DNA of 64,000 nt from Couchioplanes caeruleus. GTDB taxonomy: Bacteria; Actinomycetota; Actinomycetes; Mycobacteriales; Micromonosporaceae. The DNA lies in contig NZ_RJKL01000001.1 of the NCBI RefSeq assembly GCF_003751945.1, positions 1,984,001 through 2,048,000 of the forward strand. Direction: 5' to 3'. Of this stretch, positions 44,611 to 54,821 are shown in pieces. The notes below the pieces were generated by a model. That model did no database searches. It had not been told where the DNA came from and saw only the letters and a program-made list of their open reading frames with translations. The first letter of the stretch is position 1, and the number at the start of each line of letters is the position of its first letter. A program made the translations under genes and the position numbers.

Positions 44611-45390
44611 TCAGATCTCCCCGATCAGGTCGGCGACGCTGTCCACCACGCGCGACGGCCGGTACGGATACCGCTCGCTCTCCGCCCGCGTGCTGATGCC
44701 GGTCAGCACGAGGATGGTCTCGAGCCCGGCCTCCAGGCCGCACAGCACGTCGGTGTCCATCCGGTCGCCGATCATCGCCGTGCTCTCGCTGTGCCCGCCG
44801 ATGACGTTGAGCGCCGAGCGCATCATCATCGGATTGGGCTTGCCCACGAAGTACGGTTCCACCCCGGTCGCCTTGGAGATCATCGCCGCCACCGACCCGG
44901 CCGCCGGCAGCGCGCCCTCGGTGGACGGGCCGGTCGCGTCGGGATTGGTGCAGATGAAGCGGGAGCCGCCGTTGATCAGGCGGACCGCCTTGGTGATCGA
45001 CTCGAAGCTGTAGGTGCGGGTCTCGCCCAGCACCACGTAGTCCGGCGAGAACTCGGTCAGGACGTAGCCCGCCGCGTGCATCGCGGTGGTCAGCCCGGCC
45101 TCGCCGATCACGTACGCCGTGCCGCCCGGGCGCTGGTCGGCGAGGAACTGCGCGGTCGCCAGCGCCGCCGTCCAGATCGACTGCTCGGGCACGTCGAAGC
45201 CCATCCGGGCGAGCCGGGCCTGCAGGTCGCGCGGTGTGTAGATCGAGTTGTTGGTGAGGATGAGGAACGGCTTGCCCGACGTCTTCATCCGGTTGACGAA
45301 CTCGGGCGCGCCGGGCACCGGCTGGCCCTCGTGGACGAGCACGCCGTCCATGTCGGTGAGCCAGCTCTCGATGGCTTTGCGCTCGGTCAT
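44611..45390 (-). CDS. HAD-IIA family hydrolase (NagD-like)
   Basis: 259 residues. Motif I is SWLTDMDGVLVHEGQPVPGA (D-M-D-G-V), motif II LILTNNSIYTPRDLQARLA, and motif III/IV GKPNPMMMRSALNVIGGHSE, TAMIGDRMDTDVLCGLEAGL. This is the NagD/4-nitrophenylphosphatase-like subgroup, phosphatases of small phosphate esters. ATG 45390 overlaps the ferrochelatase stop (ATGA), so translation is coupled. Substrate unknown. Confidence 0.9.
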   Translation of the reverse strand: MTERKAIESWLTDMDGVLVHEGQPVPGAPEFVNRMKTSGKPFLILTNNSIYTPRDLQARLARMGFDVPEQSIWTAALATAQFLADQRPGGTAYVIGEAGLTTAMHAAGYVLTEFSPDYVVLGETRTYSFESITKAVRLINGGSRFICTNPDATGPSTEGALPAAGSVAAMISKATGVEPYFVGKPNPMMMRSALNVIGGHSESTAMIGDRMDTDVLCGLEAGLETILVLTGISTRAESERYPYRPSRVVDSVADLIGEI

Positions 45391-46415
45391 GGAGTTCCTC
45401 GTCTCTGCGGTGCCGGGCAGCAGGCGGCCGGGCACTCGTCCCAGACGGGGAGCGTACCCAGCCGCTGGGGCGCGACGCCGGCGGTCCGCTCCCGCACCAG
45501 CTCGGTGACCATGGCGACGAACCGGGGGTCGGTGCCGGGGGTGGCCGCGCGGGCGTAGCCCAGGCCGAGCCGGGCCGCGGTGTCCCGGGCCTCGTTGTCG
45601 AGGTCCCAGATCACCTCGAGATGGTCGGAGACGAAGCCGACCGGGCTCACCACGACGTCGGTGACACCCTTGCCGGCGAGCACCCCGAGATGGTCGTTGA
45701 CGTCCGGCTCCAGCCAGGGCACCTGCGGCGGGCCGGAACGGCTCTGCCACACCAGGTCCCAGGGCAGCTCCGGCGCGGCCGCGGCGTGCACCAGCGCGGC
45801 GGTCTCCTGCAGTTGCGCCTCGTACCGGCCGCCGTCCGGCCCGGCGGTCGCGGCCATCGACACCGGGATGGAATGCGCGGTGAAGACCAGCCGGGTGGTG
45901 GCGCGGCGGCCGGGGTCCAGGGTGGCGAGAGCGGCGCGGACGGCGTCGGCGTGCGGCCGTACGAAACCGGGGTGATCGTGGAACTGCCGCAGCTTGGTGA
46001 TCGCCGGCGCGCCGGGGCCCACCTTCTCCCGTGCCTGGGCGATGTCCTCCCAGTACTGCCGGCAGGAGGAATACCCGCCGTACGCGCTGGTGGCGAAGCC
46101 GAGGGCCGAGGTGATGCCGTCGTCGCGCATCTGCGCCACGGTGTCGGCGAGCATCGGCTGCCAGTTGCGGTTGCCCCAGTACGTCGGCAGGCCGATCCCG
46201 TTCGCGGCGAAGTCGACCCGCACGGCGGCGAGCAGGTCCCGGCACTGCTGGTTGATCGGCGAAACGCCGCCGAAGTGGTAGTAGTGCTCGGCCACCTCGG
46301 CGAGCCGCTCCTCGGGAATGCCCCGCCCCCGCGTCACATTCCGCAGGAACGGCATCACCTCATCGGGATGCTCAGGCCCCCCGAACGACAGCAGCACAAA
46401 CGCGTCATACACCAC
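45387..46415 (-). CDS. hemH: ferrochelatase (coproporphyrin-type, CpfC/HemH)
   Basis: 342 residues. DAFVLLSFGGPEHPDEVMPF starts the class; GNRNWQPMLADTVAQM and TSAYGGYSSCRQYWEDIA follow; the metal-site His lies in LVFTAHSIPVSM, and SPVGFVSDHLEVIWDLDNEA completes it. Cys residues in SSCRQ and in the C-terminal WDECPAACCP suit the [2Fe-2S] cluster of actinobacterial enzymes. In these bacteria the substrate is coproporphyrin III. Start GTG 46415. The order fabG-inhA-hemH is the same as in Mycobacterium tuberculosis. Confidence 0.92.
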   Translation of the reverse strand: MVYDAFVLLSFGGPEHPDEVMPFLRNVTRGRGIPEERLAEVAEHYYHFGGVSPINQQCRDLLAAVRVDFAANGIGLPTYWGNRNWQPMLADTVAQMRDDGITSALGFATSAYGGYSSCRQYWEDIAQAREKVGPGAPAITKLRQFHDHPGFVRPHADAVRAALATLDPGRRATTRLVFTAHSIPVSMAATAGPDGGRYEAQLQETAALVHAAAAPELPWDLVWQSRSGPPQVPWLEPDVNDHLGVLAGKGVTDVVVSPVGFVSDHLEVIWDLDNEARDTAARLGLGYARAATPGTDPRFVAMVTELVRERTAGVAPQRLGTLPVWDECPAACCPAPQRRGTP

Positions 46416-46531
46416 CGGACGAAACCTACACGCCCGTCATCTGCCCTTCCCCACCACCGCGACCAAAGTCGCACTGCGCCCGCCGATGAGGAGGGCGCAG
46501 TGCCCGCCGGAGCGAAGCGGAGGCCAAATAC

Positions 46532-47299
46532 TCAAGCACCCAAGGCGTGGTAGCCGCCGTCGACGTGGATGATTTCGCCCGTGGTCGCGGGGAACCAGTC
46601 GGAGAGCAGGGCGCAGACCGCGCGGGCGGTGGGCTCCTGGTCGGTCAGGTCCCAACCCAGCGGCGCCCGGTCGGCCCACGCCTCCTCGAACTGCTCGAAG
46701 CCCGGGATGGACTTGGCCGCCATCGTCCGCAGCGGCCCGGCCGACACCAGGTTGCTGCGTACGCCCTGCTTGCCGAGGTGCAGGGCGAGGTAGCGGGACG
46801 CCGACTCGAGCCCGGCCTTGGCGACGCCCATCCAGTCGTACACCGGCCAGGCCTTGGTCGCGTCGAACGTCAGCCCGACGACGCTGCCGCCCTCTCCCAT
46901 CAGCGGCAGGCAGGCCGTGGCCAGCGACTTGTACGAGTACGTCGACACCTGCAGCGCCGTCGCCACGTCCTCCCAGGGCGCGTCCAGGAATCCGCCGCCG
47001 AGGCAGCTCTGCGGCGCGAACCCGATCGAGTGCACCACGCCGTCCAGGCCGTCGACGTGCTCGCGCACCTTGCCGGCCAGCCCGGCGAGCTGCTCCGGGT
47101 TCGTCACGTCCAGCTCGATCACCGGCGCGGGCTCGGGCAGCCGCCTGGCGATCCGCTCGACCAGCGACAGCCGGCCGTACCCGGTCAGCACGACGGTGGC
47201 GCCGTTCTCCTGGGCGAGCTTCGCCACCGCGAACGCGATCGACGCGTCGGTGATGATGCCGGTGATGAGCAGCCGCTTACCGGCCAGCAGTCCAGACAC
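46532..47299 (-). CDS. fabI: enoyl-ACP reductase FabI/InhA
   Basis: 255 residues, InhA-like. Start LLAGKRLLITGIITDASIAF with the G-x5-S-x-A NAD motif, then DVTNPEQLAGLAGKV, VVHSIGFAPQSCLGGGFLDA, YDWMGVAKAGLESASRYLAL (catalytic Y-x6-K), and SAGPLRTMAAKSIPGFEQFE. It carries out the last reduction in fatty-acid elongation. GTG 47299 is 21 bases after fabG ends. In mycobacteria the same gene is the isoniazid target in the same operon order. Confidence 0.93.
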   Translation of the reverse strand: MSGLLAGKRLLITGIITDASIAFAVAKLAQENGATVVLTGYGRLSLVERIARRLPEPAPVIELDVTNPEQLAGLAGKVREHVDGLDGVVHSIGFAPQSCLGGGFLDAPWEDVATALQVSTYSYKSLATACLPLMGEGGSVVGLTFDATKAWPVYDWMGVAKAGLESASRYLALHLGKQGVRSNLVSAGPLRTMAAKSIPGFEQFEEAWADRAPLGWDLTDQEPTARAVCALLSDWFPATTGEIIHVDGGYHALGA

Positions 47300-47320
47300 G
47301 CTCTCTCCTGAAGTCGAGGG

Positions 47321-48421
<1,101 letters not shown>

Positions 48422-48508
48422 CATGCGCCGTTTCGTCGCCCCGCTCAGCTTCACGATCGCCGCCGCCTGGATCGTGGTGGTGTTCGTCCTGGTCCACCAC
48501 GCACCCTG
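48422..48508 (+). CDS. 28-residue membrane peptide
   Basis: ATG 48422 with GGAAAG eight bases upstream opens MRRFVAPLSFTIAAAWIVVV, FVLVHHAP, then TGA. It is one clean transmembrane helix with a basic N terminus and a short polar tail, a pattern of conserved small actinobacterial membrane peptides. Free-standing between fabG and the HNH nuclease. Function unknown. Confidence 0.45.
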
Positions 48509-48702
48509 AGATCCACCCGGTTCACACTTCGGACACCAGCCGTCTACCTTCGCGGGCCCACCACCAGCGACGGGAGACGGCTCTCCGTCGTACGACCGCA
48601 ATGAGATGTTCACACAAGCAACACTCTGCTCGACACTGACTCGCATCTATACCTCAGATGGTGCCGGCCACGGCACCGCTGAGACTCTGATGGGAGCCGG
48701 CC

Positions 48703-49341
48703 ATGAGCCGAGGCAAGACGCTGTTCGCCGCGATCCTGACAGCCGCAGTGGCCACCGTCGGCATCGCCGCCGCGCCGGCATCCGCCACGCCACCCGGCAT
48801 CCCGAGCAAGGCCACCGCCCAGTCCCAGTTGCACGCGCTGACGGTCGCCGCGCAGGGCTCGATGAGCGGCTACTCGCGCGACCTGTTCCCGCACTGGGGC
48901 ACCGTCAGCGGCAGTTGCAACACCCGCGAGACCGTCCTCCAGCGCGACGGCAGCTCGGTGACCACCGATGCGGCCTGCGCCGCCACCTCCGGCCGCTGGT
49001 ACTCCCCGTACGACGGCGCGACCTGGACCGCCGCCTCCGACGTCGACATCGACCACGTGATCCCGCTGGCCGAGGCCTGGCGCTCGGGCGCCAGTTCCTG
49101 GACGACGAGCAAGCGGAAGAGCTTCGCCAACGACCTGACCCGGCCCCAGCTCATCGCCGTCACCGACAACGTCAACCAGGCCAAGGGCGACCAGGACCCG
49201 TCCACCTGGCTTCCGCCGGTCAGCGGCTACCGCTGCACGTACGCCAAGATGTGGATCGCCGTGAAGTCGCACTGGGACCTCACCCTGCAGTCGTCCGAGA
49301 GGACCGCACTGCAGAACACCCTGAACACCTGCACCGCCTAG
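48703..49341 (+). CDS. secreted HNH/DUF1524-type nuclease
   Basis: 212 residues with a Sec signal peptide (TLFAAILTAAVATVGIAAAP, cleavage near ASA-TP). The mature domain carries the DUF1524 HNH-like core DVDIDHVIPLAEAWRSGASS with SFANDLTRPQLIAVTDNVNQ, and AKGDQDPSTWLPP. The D-H-V-I-P-L motif and downstream Asn are the catalytic ββα-metal elements. Two Cys pairs suggest disulfides. It probably degrades extracellular DNA for nutrition. ATG 48703. Confidence 0.87.
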   Translation: MSRGKTLFAAILTAAVATVGIAAAPASATPPGIPSKATAQSQLHALTVAAQGSMSGYSRDLFPHWGTVSGSCNTRETVLQRDGSSVTTDAACAATSGRWYSPYDGATWTAASDVDIDHVIPLAEAWRSGASSWTTSKRKSFANDLTRPQLIAVTDNVNQAKGDQDPSTWLPPVSGYRCTYAKMWIAVKSHWDLTLQSSERTALQNTLNTCTA

Positions 49342-49365
49342 GGCCGCGAGGTACCGTCGTCCGCG

Positions 49366-49797
49366 TCAGCGGACGACGGTCACCGGGCAGTTCGCGTACG
49401 CGGCGACGTGCTGACTGACCGAGCCGAGCACCAGGCCCGCGAAGCCGCCGTGACCGCGCTTGCCGACCACCAGCAGGTCGGCACCCTCCGACTCCTCGAT
49501 CAGGACCTTGGCCGCCCTGCCCTGTTTGACCTGCGGCTTGACGAGTACCGGCGGCCGCTCGCCGAGCTCCTCCTTGATGACCTGGACCAGGTCCTCGGCC
49601 GTACGCTGGCTCGGGTCGGGCACGTAGTGCTCCGACACACTGACGCTGCCCGCCGGCGGCAGCAGGGTGTGCTCCCACACGTTGAGGACCACCAGATCGG
49701 CACCGTGCTCCGCAGCCTCGGCGGCGGCCCAGCTCAGCGCCTTGCGGCTGCCGGGTGATCCGTCGACGCCGACCACGATGGTCTTCCACTCGCCCAC
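49366..49797 (-). CDS. universal stress protein, single domain
   Basis: 143 residues from GTG 49797 (VGEWKTIVVGVDGSPGSRKA), which has GGAGAGGAG before it. The ATP-binding signature is present: DLLVVGKRGHGGFAGLVLGS, VSQHVAAYANCPVTVV (G-x2-G-x9-G-S/T). Possible roles are stress survival and signalling via ATP binding. It is divergent from the MFS-USP fusion gene, which carries a second such domain; about 190 bases separate them. Confidence 0.9.
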   Translation of the reverse strand: MGEWKTIVVGVDGSPGSRKALSWAAAEAAEHGADLVVLNVWEHTLLPPAGSVSVSEHYVPDPSQRTAEDLVQVIKEELGERPPVLVKPQVKQGRAAKVLIEESEGADLLVVGKRGHGGFAGLVLGSVSQHVAAYANCPVTVVR

Positions 49798-49987
49798 GGT
49801 CGTCTCCTCTCCAGTGTCGACCGCCCTCATGGTGGGCGCGTTCCCGCCGGGCCGCCATCCGAGCGGACGCATCCTCCACGATGTGCGGTGACGGCCGCGC
49901 GGCCATCGACATCTGTTGCGGCCCCCACACGCCGGGCTTAGCGTCGAGGCGCAGGTGACTTGGATCACATAGTCCGGAGGGGTCGCC

Positions 49988-51940
49988 ATGACCGCCACGA
50001 CGACGGAGTCCGTCTCGACCGGTGCCGGCCAGGCCGAACGCAGGCCACTGATGACGGGCACCGCCCTGCTGATGATGAACCTCGGCTTCTTCGGGGTCCA
50101 GTTCAGCTTCGGCCTCACCCAGTCGGCGGTGAACCCCCTCTTCCTGCTGATCGGGGCGGACCCCGACCAGTTACCCATCCTCAACCTCGCGGGGCCGGTC
50201 ACCGGCCTGATCATCCAGCCGCTGATCGGCGCGATCAGCGACCGGACATGGCATCCCCGCTGGGGCAGGCGCCGCCCGTTCATCACCGCCGGCGCGATCC
50301 TCTGCGCGATCATCCTGTTCGCGTTCCCCTTCGTCGGCGTCCTCTGGATCGCCGTGCTCTGCTTCTGGCTGCTCGACGCCGGGAACAACACCTCGATGGA
50401 GCCGTACCGGGCGTTCATCTCGGACCGGTTGCCCAAGTCCCAGTTGGCGCGCGGGTTCCTGACCCAGAGCATGTTCACCGGTGCCGGGGCGGTGCTCGCG
50501 AACCTCTCGCTGTTCCTGTTGCAGAAGGTGACGGCACTGGAGAAGACCGCCGGCAACGGCGTGCCCTACTGGATGTACGTCTGCTTCATGATCGGCACGG
50601 TGTGCATCCTGCTCACGGTGCTGACCGCGATGGCGCGTACCAAGGAACTGACCCCTTCGGACGAGGAGATCGCGGAGATCCGCTCGGCGCCCAAGGGCGT
50701 GCACCACGCGGTCGTCGAGATCAAGGACGCCGTCAAGGCGATGCCGATCGCCATGCACAAGATCGGCGTGGTCTTCCTCTTCCAGTGGTACGCCATGTTC
50801 ATCTACTGGCAGTTCCTGGCGGTCAGTCTCGGTGAGACGGTGTTCGGCGCCACGCCCGAACAGGGCGGCCCGGCCTGGGACGACGCGATCGCCTGGAGCG
50901 GCCTGGAGAACGCCGCCTACAACTTCGTCACCATGATCTCCGCGCTGTTCCTGGTCGGCTTCGCGCAGCGGCTCGGCGCCAAGCGGGTGCACGCGATCGC
51001 CCTCGGCCTGGCCGCGGTGGCGCTGATCTGGCTGGCCCGCATCGACAACCAGTACGTCGCCCTGGCGCCGATGATCGGCCTCGGCATCTTCTGGGCCAGT
51101 GCGGTCGGCGTACCGTACCTGATGGTCGCCAGCATGGTGCCGGCCAAGCGCACCGGCGTCTACATGGGCATCCTGAACATGATGATCGTCGTACCGATGC
51201 TGATCGAGACGGTCACGTTCGGCTGGATCTACACCCACCTGCTCGACAGCAGGGGCAGCAACGCGATGACCCTGGCCGGCGTGCTGATGGCCATCGGCGC
51301 CGTGGCGATGCTGTGGGTCAACCCGCCCGACGAGGCGGACGAGTCCCCGATCGTCCCGCTCGGCAGCAAGCGCAGCATCACCGTGTACGACCGGGTCGTG
51401 GTCGGTTCGGACGGCACCCCCACCAGCCTGTACGCCGTGGACCGCGCCGCGGAGGTGGCGCAGGCCGCCCAGGCGAAACTGGTCGTCGTCACGGCATACC
51501 GCGAGGACGACGCCGCCTCCGCCGCCGCACCCGGAGAAGGGGCGCGCCGCGACATCTACGGCGTCGACGCCGCACGCGAGGCCCTGGACAAGTCGGTCAC
51601 CGGCCTCACCCGGGAGCGGGCGCGCTTCATCGAACAGCGGCTCGTCGCCGGGGATCCGGCCCAGGCACTGCTCGACACGGTCGGCGCCAACCCGGCGAAC
51701 CTCATCGTCGTCGGCAACCGCGGGCTGGGCGCGAGCCGGGGCCAGCTCCTCGGATCGGTGCCCGGGGGCGTCGTGAAGAACGCGGTCTGCGACGTCCTCG
51801 TGGTGCAGACTTCGGCGCTGGACGAGGATCGCATGTTCGCGGCGCCGGGCGCCGACGCCGCGCACGCCGAGCGCGATGCGGACCGGACCGCCGCCGGCTC
51901 GATGACCGACGACGGCCCGGACGCCCGGCCCCCCGGCTAG
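49988..51940 (+). CDS. MFS sugar-type transporter fused to a universal stress domain
   Basis: 650 residues. Residues about 20-455 form a 12-helix major facilitator protein of the GPH/SUT sugar group: [80 protein letters not shown]. Residues about 475-615 are a universal stress domain: [55 protein letters not shown], with the ATP motif G-x2-G-x9-G. An acidic tail ends it. An ATP-binding domain attached to a secondary transporter could gate it by energy status; that is inference. ATG 49988. It ends convergent (4-base overlap) with the MCP gene. Confidence 0.9.
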   Translation: MTATTTESVSTGAGQAERRPLMTGTALLMMNLGFFGVQFSFGLTQSAVNPLFLLIGADPDQLPILNLAGPVTGLIIQPLIGAISDRTWHPRWGRRRPFITAGAILCAIILFAFPFVGVLWIAVLCFWLLDAGNNTSMEPYRAFISDRLPKSQLARGFLTQSMFTGAGAVLANLSLFLLQKVTALEKTAGNGVPYWMYVCFMIGTVCILLTVLTAMARTKELTPSDEEIAEIRSAPKGVHHAVVEIKDAVKAMPIAMHKIGVVFLFQWYAMFIYWQFLAVSLGETVFGATPEQGGPAWDDAIAWSGLENAAYNFVTMISALFLVGFAQRLGAKRVHAIALGLAAVALIWLARIDNQYVALAPMIGLGIFWASAVGVPYLMVASMVPAKRTGVYMGILNMMIVVPMLIETVTFGWIYTHLLDSRGSNAMTLAGVLMAIGAVAMLWVNPPDEADESPIVPLGSKRSITVYDRVVVGSDGTPTSLYAVDRAAEVAQAAQAKLVVVTAYREDDAASAAAPGEGARRDIYGVDAAREALDKSVTGLTRERARFIEQRLVAGDPAQALLDTVGANPANLIVVGNRGLGASRGQLLGSVPGGVVKNAVCDVLVVQTSALDEDRMFAAPGADAAHAERDADRTAAGSMTDDGPDARPPG

Positions 51941-53547
51941 ACGACGAAGCGCTCCACGATGCGCTTGAGGTCCACCGACATCGCGGCGAGCTGACCGGCG
52001 GCCCGGTCGGCCTCGCCGACGCCGACGGTGGTGAGCTGCACGGAGTGGGCGACGTCGGTGATGGTCGAGGCGACCTGCCCGCCCGCGGTCGCCGCCTCGG
52101 CGACGTTGCGGCTCATCTCGGCGGTGGTCACGCTCTGCTCCTCCACCGCCGAGGCGATGGTGGTCTGGAAGTCGCTGATCCGCGCGATGATCTCGCTGAT
52201 CTCCTCGATCGCGGTGACCGCGCCGGTGGTGTCGGCCTGGATCGCCGCGACGCGCTGACTGATGTCCTCGGTCGCCTTGGCCGTCTCCTGCGCGAGGTCC
52301 TTGACCTCCGAGGCCACCACCGCGAAGCCCTTGCCCGCCTCGCCGGCCCGGGCCGCCTCGATGGTCGCGTTCAACGCCAGCAGGTTGGTCTGCTCCGCGA
52401 TCGCGGTGATGACCTTGACGACATTGCCGATCTCCATCGACGACTCGCCGAGCTTGGCCATCACGCCGCTGGTGGCCGCCGTGACGTCCACCGCACGGGA
52501 GGCGACCCCGGCGGCCTGGGTGGCGCTCTCGCCGATCTCGCGGATCGAGGCGCCCATCTCCTCGGCGCCGGCGGCCACGGTCTGGATGTTCGTCGACATG
52601 AGCGCCGCGGACTCCGCCACGGAACCGGCCTGCCGGGCACCCGCCTCCGCACCGGCCGCGCTGTCGCGGCTGGTGCGGGCCAGCGAGTCCGCCGCCGTGC
52701 CCAGCTCGCCCGAGTGGCGGGCCAGGTCGCCGACCGCCTCGCGCAGCGTCGTCGTGGCCCGGCGCAGGTTGCCGGCCATCTGCCCCAGCTCGTCACGCTG
52801 GTCGACCTGGGCGTCGCGGGTCAGGTCGCCGGCTGCCATGGCGTCCAGCACGCCGGACACCCGGCGCAGCGGGCCCAGGATCATCCGGGACACGGCGAGC
52901 GCCAGCGCGATCGCGAGCGCCACGGCGACCACCAGTGAGACGAGCACGACCGTGCGGGTGGTGGTCACGGTGGAGTCGAACTCATGCCCGGCCACCACCG
53001 CGTCGCTGGCCCGGTCGATCTCCTCACCCATCGCCGTCTCGTAGGCCTTGCGCAGGTCCCGGTTGGGGCCCATCGCGGCGGCCACCGCCGCCTTCGGGTC
53101 GGTCTCGTACGTCTTGAACTCCGCCTCCACCGCGGCGAACCAGGCGTCGGTCTTGCTCTTGAGCTGATCGACGGTGGCCTGCTCGGCCGGGCCGCCCAGC
53201 GATCGCGCGGCGGCCAGGCCCTCGTCGACGGTCTTCTTGCGGCCCAGCGCCTCGTCGCGGAACTTGGTGTCCCCACCGATGAAATAGCCGCGCTCGTCGT
53301 TGGCCGCGGCCTTCGCCGCGAGGGCGGCCTCGTTGAGATGGCTGACGTACGGCACGGCCCGCTGTAGTTCCTGCGCCCGAGTGCTCTGCAGGTCCGCGAT
53401 GCCGACCAGGCTCAGTATCCCGGTGATCACCGTGCCGGCGACCGCGACACCGGCCACTGCCAGGATCTTCGCCGATACACGGCGGTCCCGTACCCAACTT
53501 CCAGCGCGCACCGCTGCCCCGCTTTCGTCTCTGGCCGGACCGATCAC
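51937..53547 (-). CDS. methyl-accepting chemotaxis protein with 4HB-like sensor
   Basis: 536 residues. Helix 1 is [20 protein letters not shown]; a helical periplasmic domain of about 155 residues follows ([39 protein letters not shown]), helix 2 [20 protein letters not shown], then HAMP ([20 protein letters not shown]) and the signalling tip [40 protein letters not shown]. The start is GTG 53547. It is divergent from the frameshifted MCP next door, a likely former paralogue. Confidence 0.92.
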   Translation of the reverse strand: MIGPARDESGAAVRAGSWVRDRRVSAKILAVAGVAVAGTVITGILSLVGIADLQSTRAQELQRAVPYVSHLNEAALAAKAAANDERGYFIGGDTKFRDEALGRKKTVDEGLAAARSLGGPAEQATVDQLKSKTDAWFAAVEAEFKTYETDPKAAVAAAMGPNRDLRKAYETAMGEEIDRASDAVVAGHEFDSTVTTTRTVVLVSLVVAVALAIALALAVSRMILGPLRRVSGVLDAMAAGDLTRDAQVDQRDELGQMAGNLRRATTTLREAVGDLARHSGELGTAADSLARTSRDSAAGAEAGARQAGSVAESAALMSTNIQTVAAGAEEMGASIREIGESATQAAGVASRAVDVTAATSGVMAKLGESSMEIGNVVKVITAIAEQTNLLALNATIEAARAGEAGKGFAVVASEVKDLAQETAKATEDISQRVAAIQADTTGAVTAIEEISEIIARISDFQTTIASAVEEQSVTTAEMSRNVAEAATAGGQVASTITDVAHSVQLTTVGVGEADRAAGQLAAMSVDLKRIVERFVV

Positions 53548-53718
53548 CCGGCAAGGTCTGCATCGGCGGCCGGGAGCGAAAAAATACGTAGTTCACCGAA
53601 TGTTAAGCCGGCAAGCGCATATCCGGAGCAATCCGCGCAAACACCATGACTCTCAGTCCACCAACGGTCAGGCCAATCTGACAGATGCATTCGAATCGTC
53701 TGAGGGAAAGAGCGGCAC

Positions 53719-54818
53719 ATGCGCCGGCGCCTGAGGAATTTGTCTGTCGATTCTCGGCTGGGCATGGCGTTCCTGGGCCGTCTGTCTGCTGATGACCGGC
53801 GTCGCCGGGGCCGGATTGTGGGGCGCCCGACGACAATCGTCGTTGCAGGCCGACATGGTGCGCCTCAACGCGCTCGTCAAGCAGGTCACCGAGCTCCGGT
53901 TCCTGGACAACGACATCAACGGCTGGCAGGGGTACGTCTGGGGCGAGGTCGTTCAGTGGGGCGTCGAGTACCTGGACGGGAACAACCCCGACACGAGCCG
54001 ATACGGCCTGCTCGCCAGCAAGGCGCAGGTACTGGAGCTGCTCGACTCGCTTCCCGAGGCCCAGCTCACCGAGGCCAGCGACCGGCTGGCCGCCGACGCC
54101 ACCGACGCCGCCGGCCAGGCGGCCACCGCCTCGACCGCGGCCGACGAGGTCTCCGGCAGCGGGCAGGCGGTCGCCGCCAGCGCCGAGGAGATGGACGCGG
54201 CCATCGCCGAGATCGCCCGCAGCGCCGGCGTCGCCGCCGACGCGGCGGCCCAGGCGGTCGACATCGTCGCCGTCACCGACAGCACCATGCGCCGCCTCGG
54301 CGAGTCCTCCGCACGCATCGGCGCCGTGGTGGGGCTGATCACCAGCATCGCCGATGCAGATCAACCTGCTCGCCCTCAACGCCACCATCGAGTCCGCCCG
54401 GGCCGGCGAGGCCGGCAAGGGCTTCGCGGTCGTCGCCGGCGAGGTCAAGGAGCTGGCGCAGGAGACCGCCCGCGCCACCGCCGACATCGTCGCCCAGGTC
54501 AACGCCATCCAGACGGACACCGGCGCCGCGGTGGAGGGCATCGAACGGATCGGCGCCGTGGTCGGCGAGATCAACAGCCAGCAGGTGACGATCGCGGCCG
54601 CCGTCGAGGAGCAGAGCGTCACCAGCGCCGAGGTGAGCCGGGGCATCACCGGGGCGGCCCGGGGCAGCACCGAGATCGCCTCCGCCGCCGCCGCCGACGA
54701 CGTGGCCGACGTCACCGGGCGTACCCGCAGCGAGGTCGAAGAGGCCCGGCACGCTGCCGACGAGCTGGCACGGATGTCTACCGGCCTGCACCAACTTGTC
54801 AGCCACCTCCGGTACTGA
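53719..54818 (+). pseudogene. frameshifted methyl-accepting chemotaxis protein
   Basis: Three frames join into one MCP if two single bases are removed. Start MRRRLRNLSVDSRLGMAFL runs to a GGG at 53775-53777; deleting one G continues AVCLLMTGVAGAGLWGARRQ. The second break is an extra T at 54355: without it GLITSIAEQ runs into [20 protein letters not shown]. The second membrane helix and HAMP domain are also missing, since the sensor part (NDINGWQGYVWGEVVQWGVE) passes straight into the signalling region. The two indels may be sequencing errors, but the domain loss suggests real decay. The GGDEF-EAL gene follows 3 bases later. Confidence 0.75.
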
Positions 54819-54821
54819 GGC

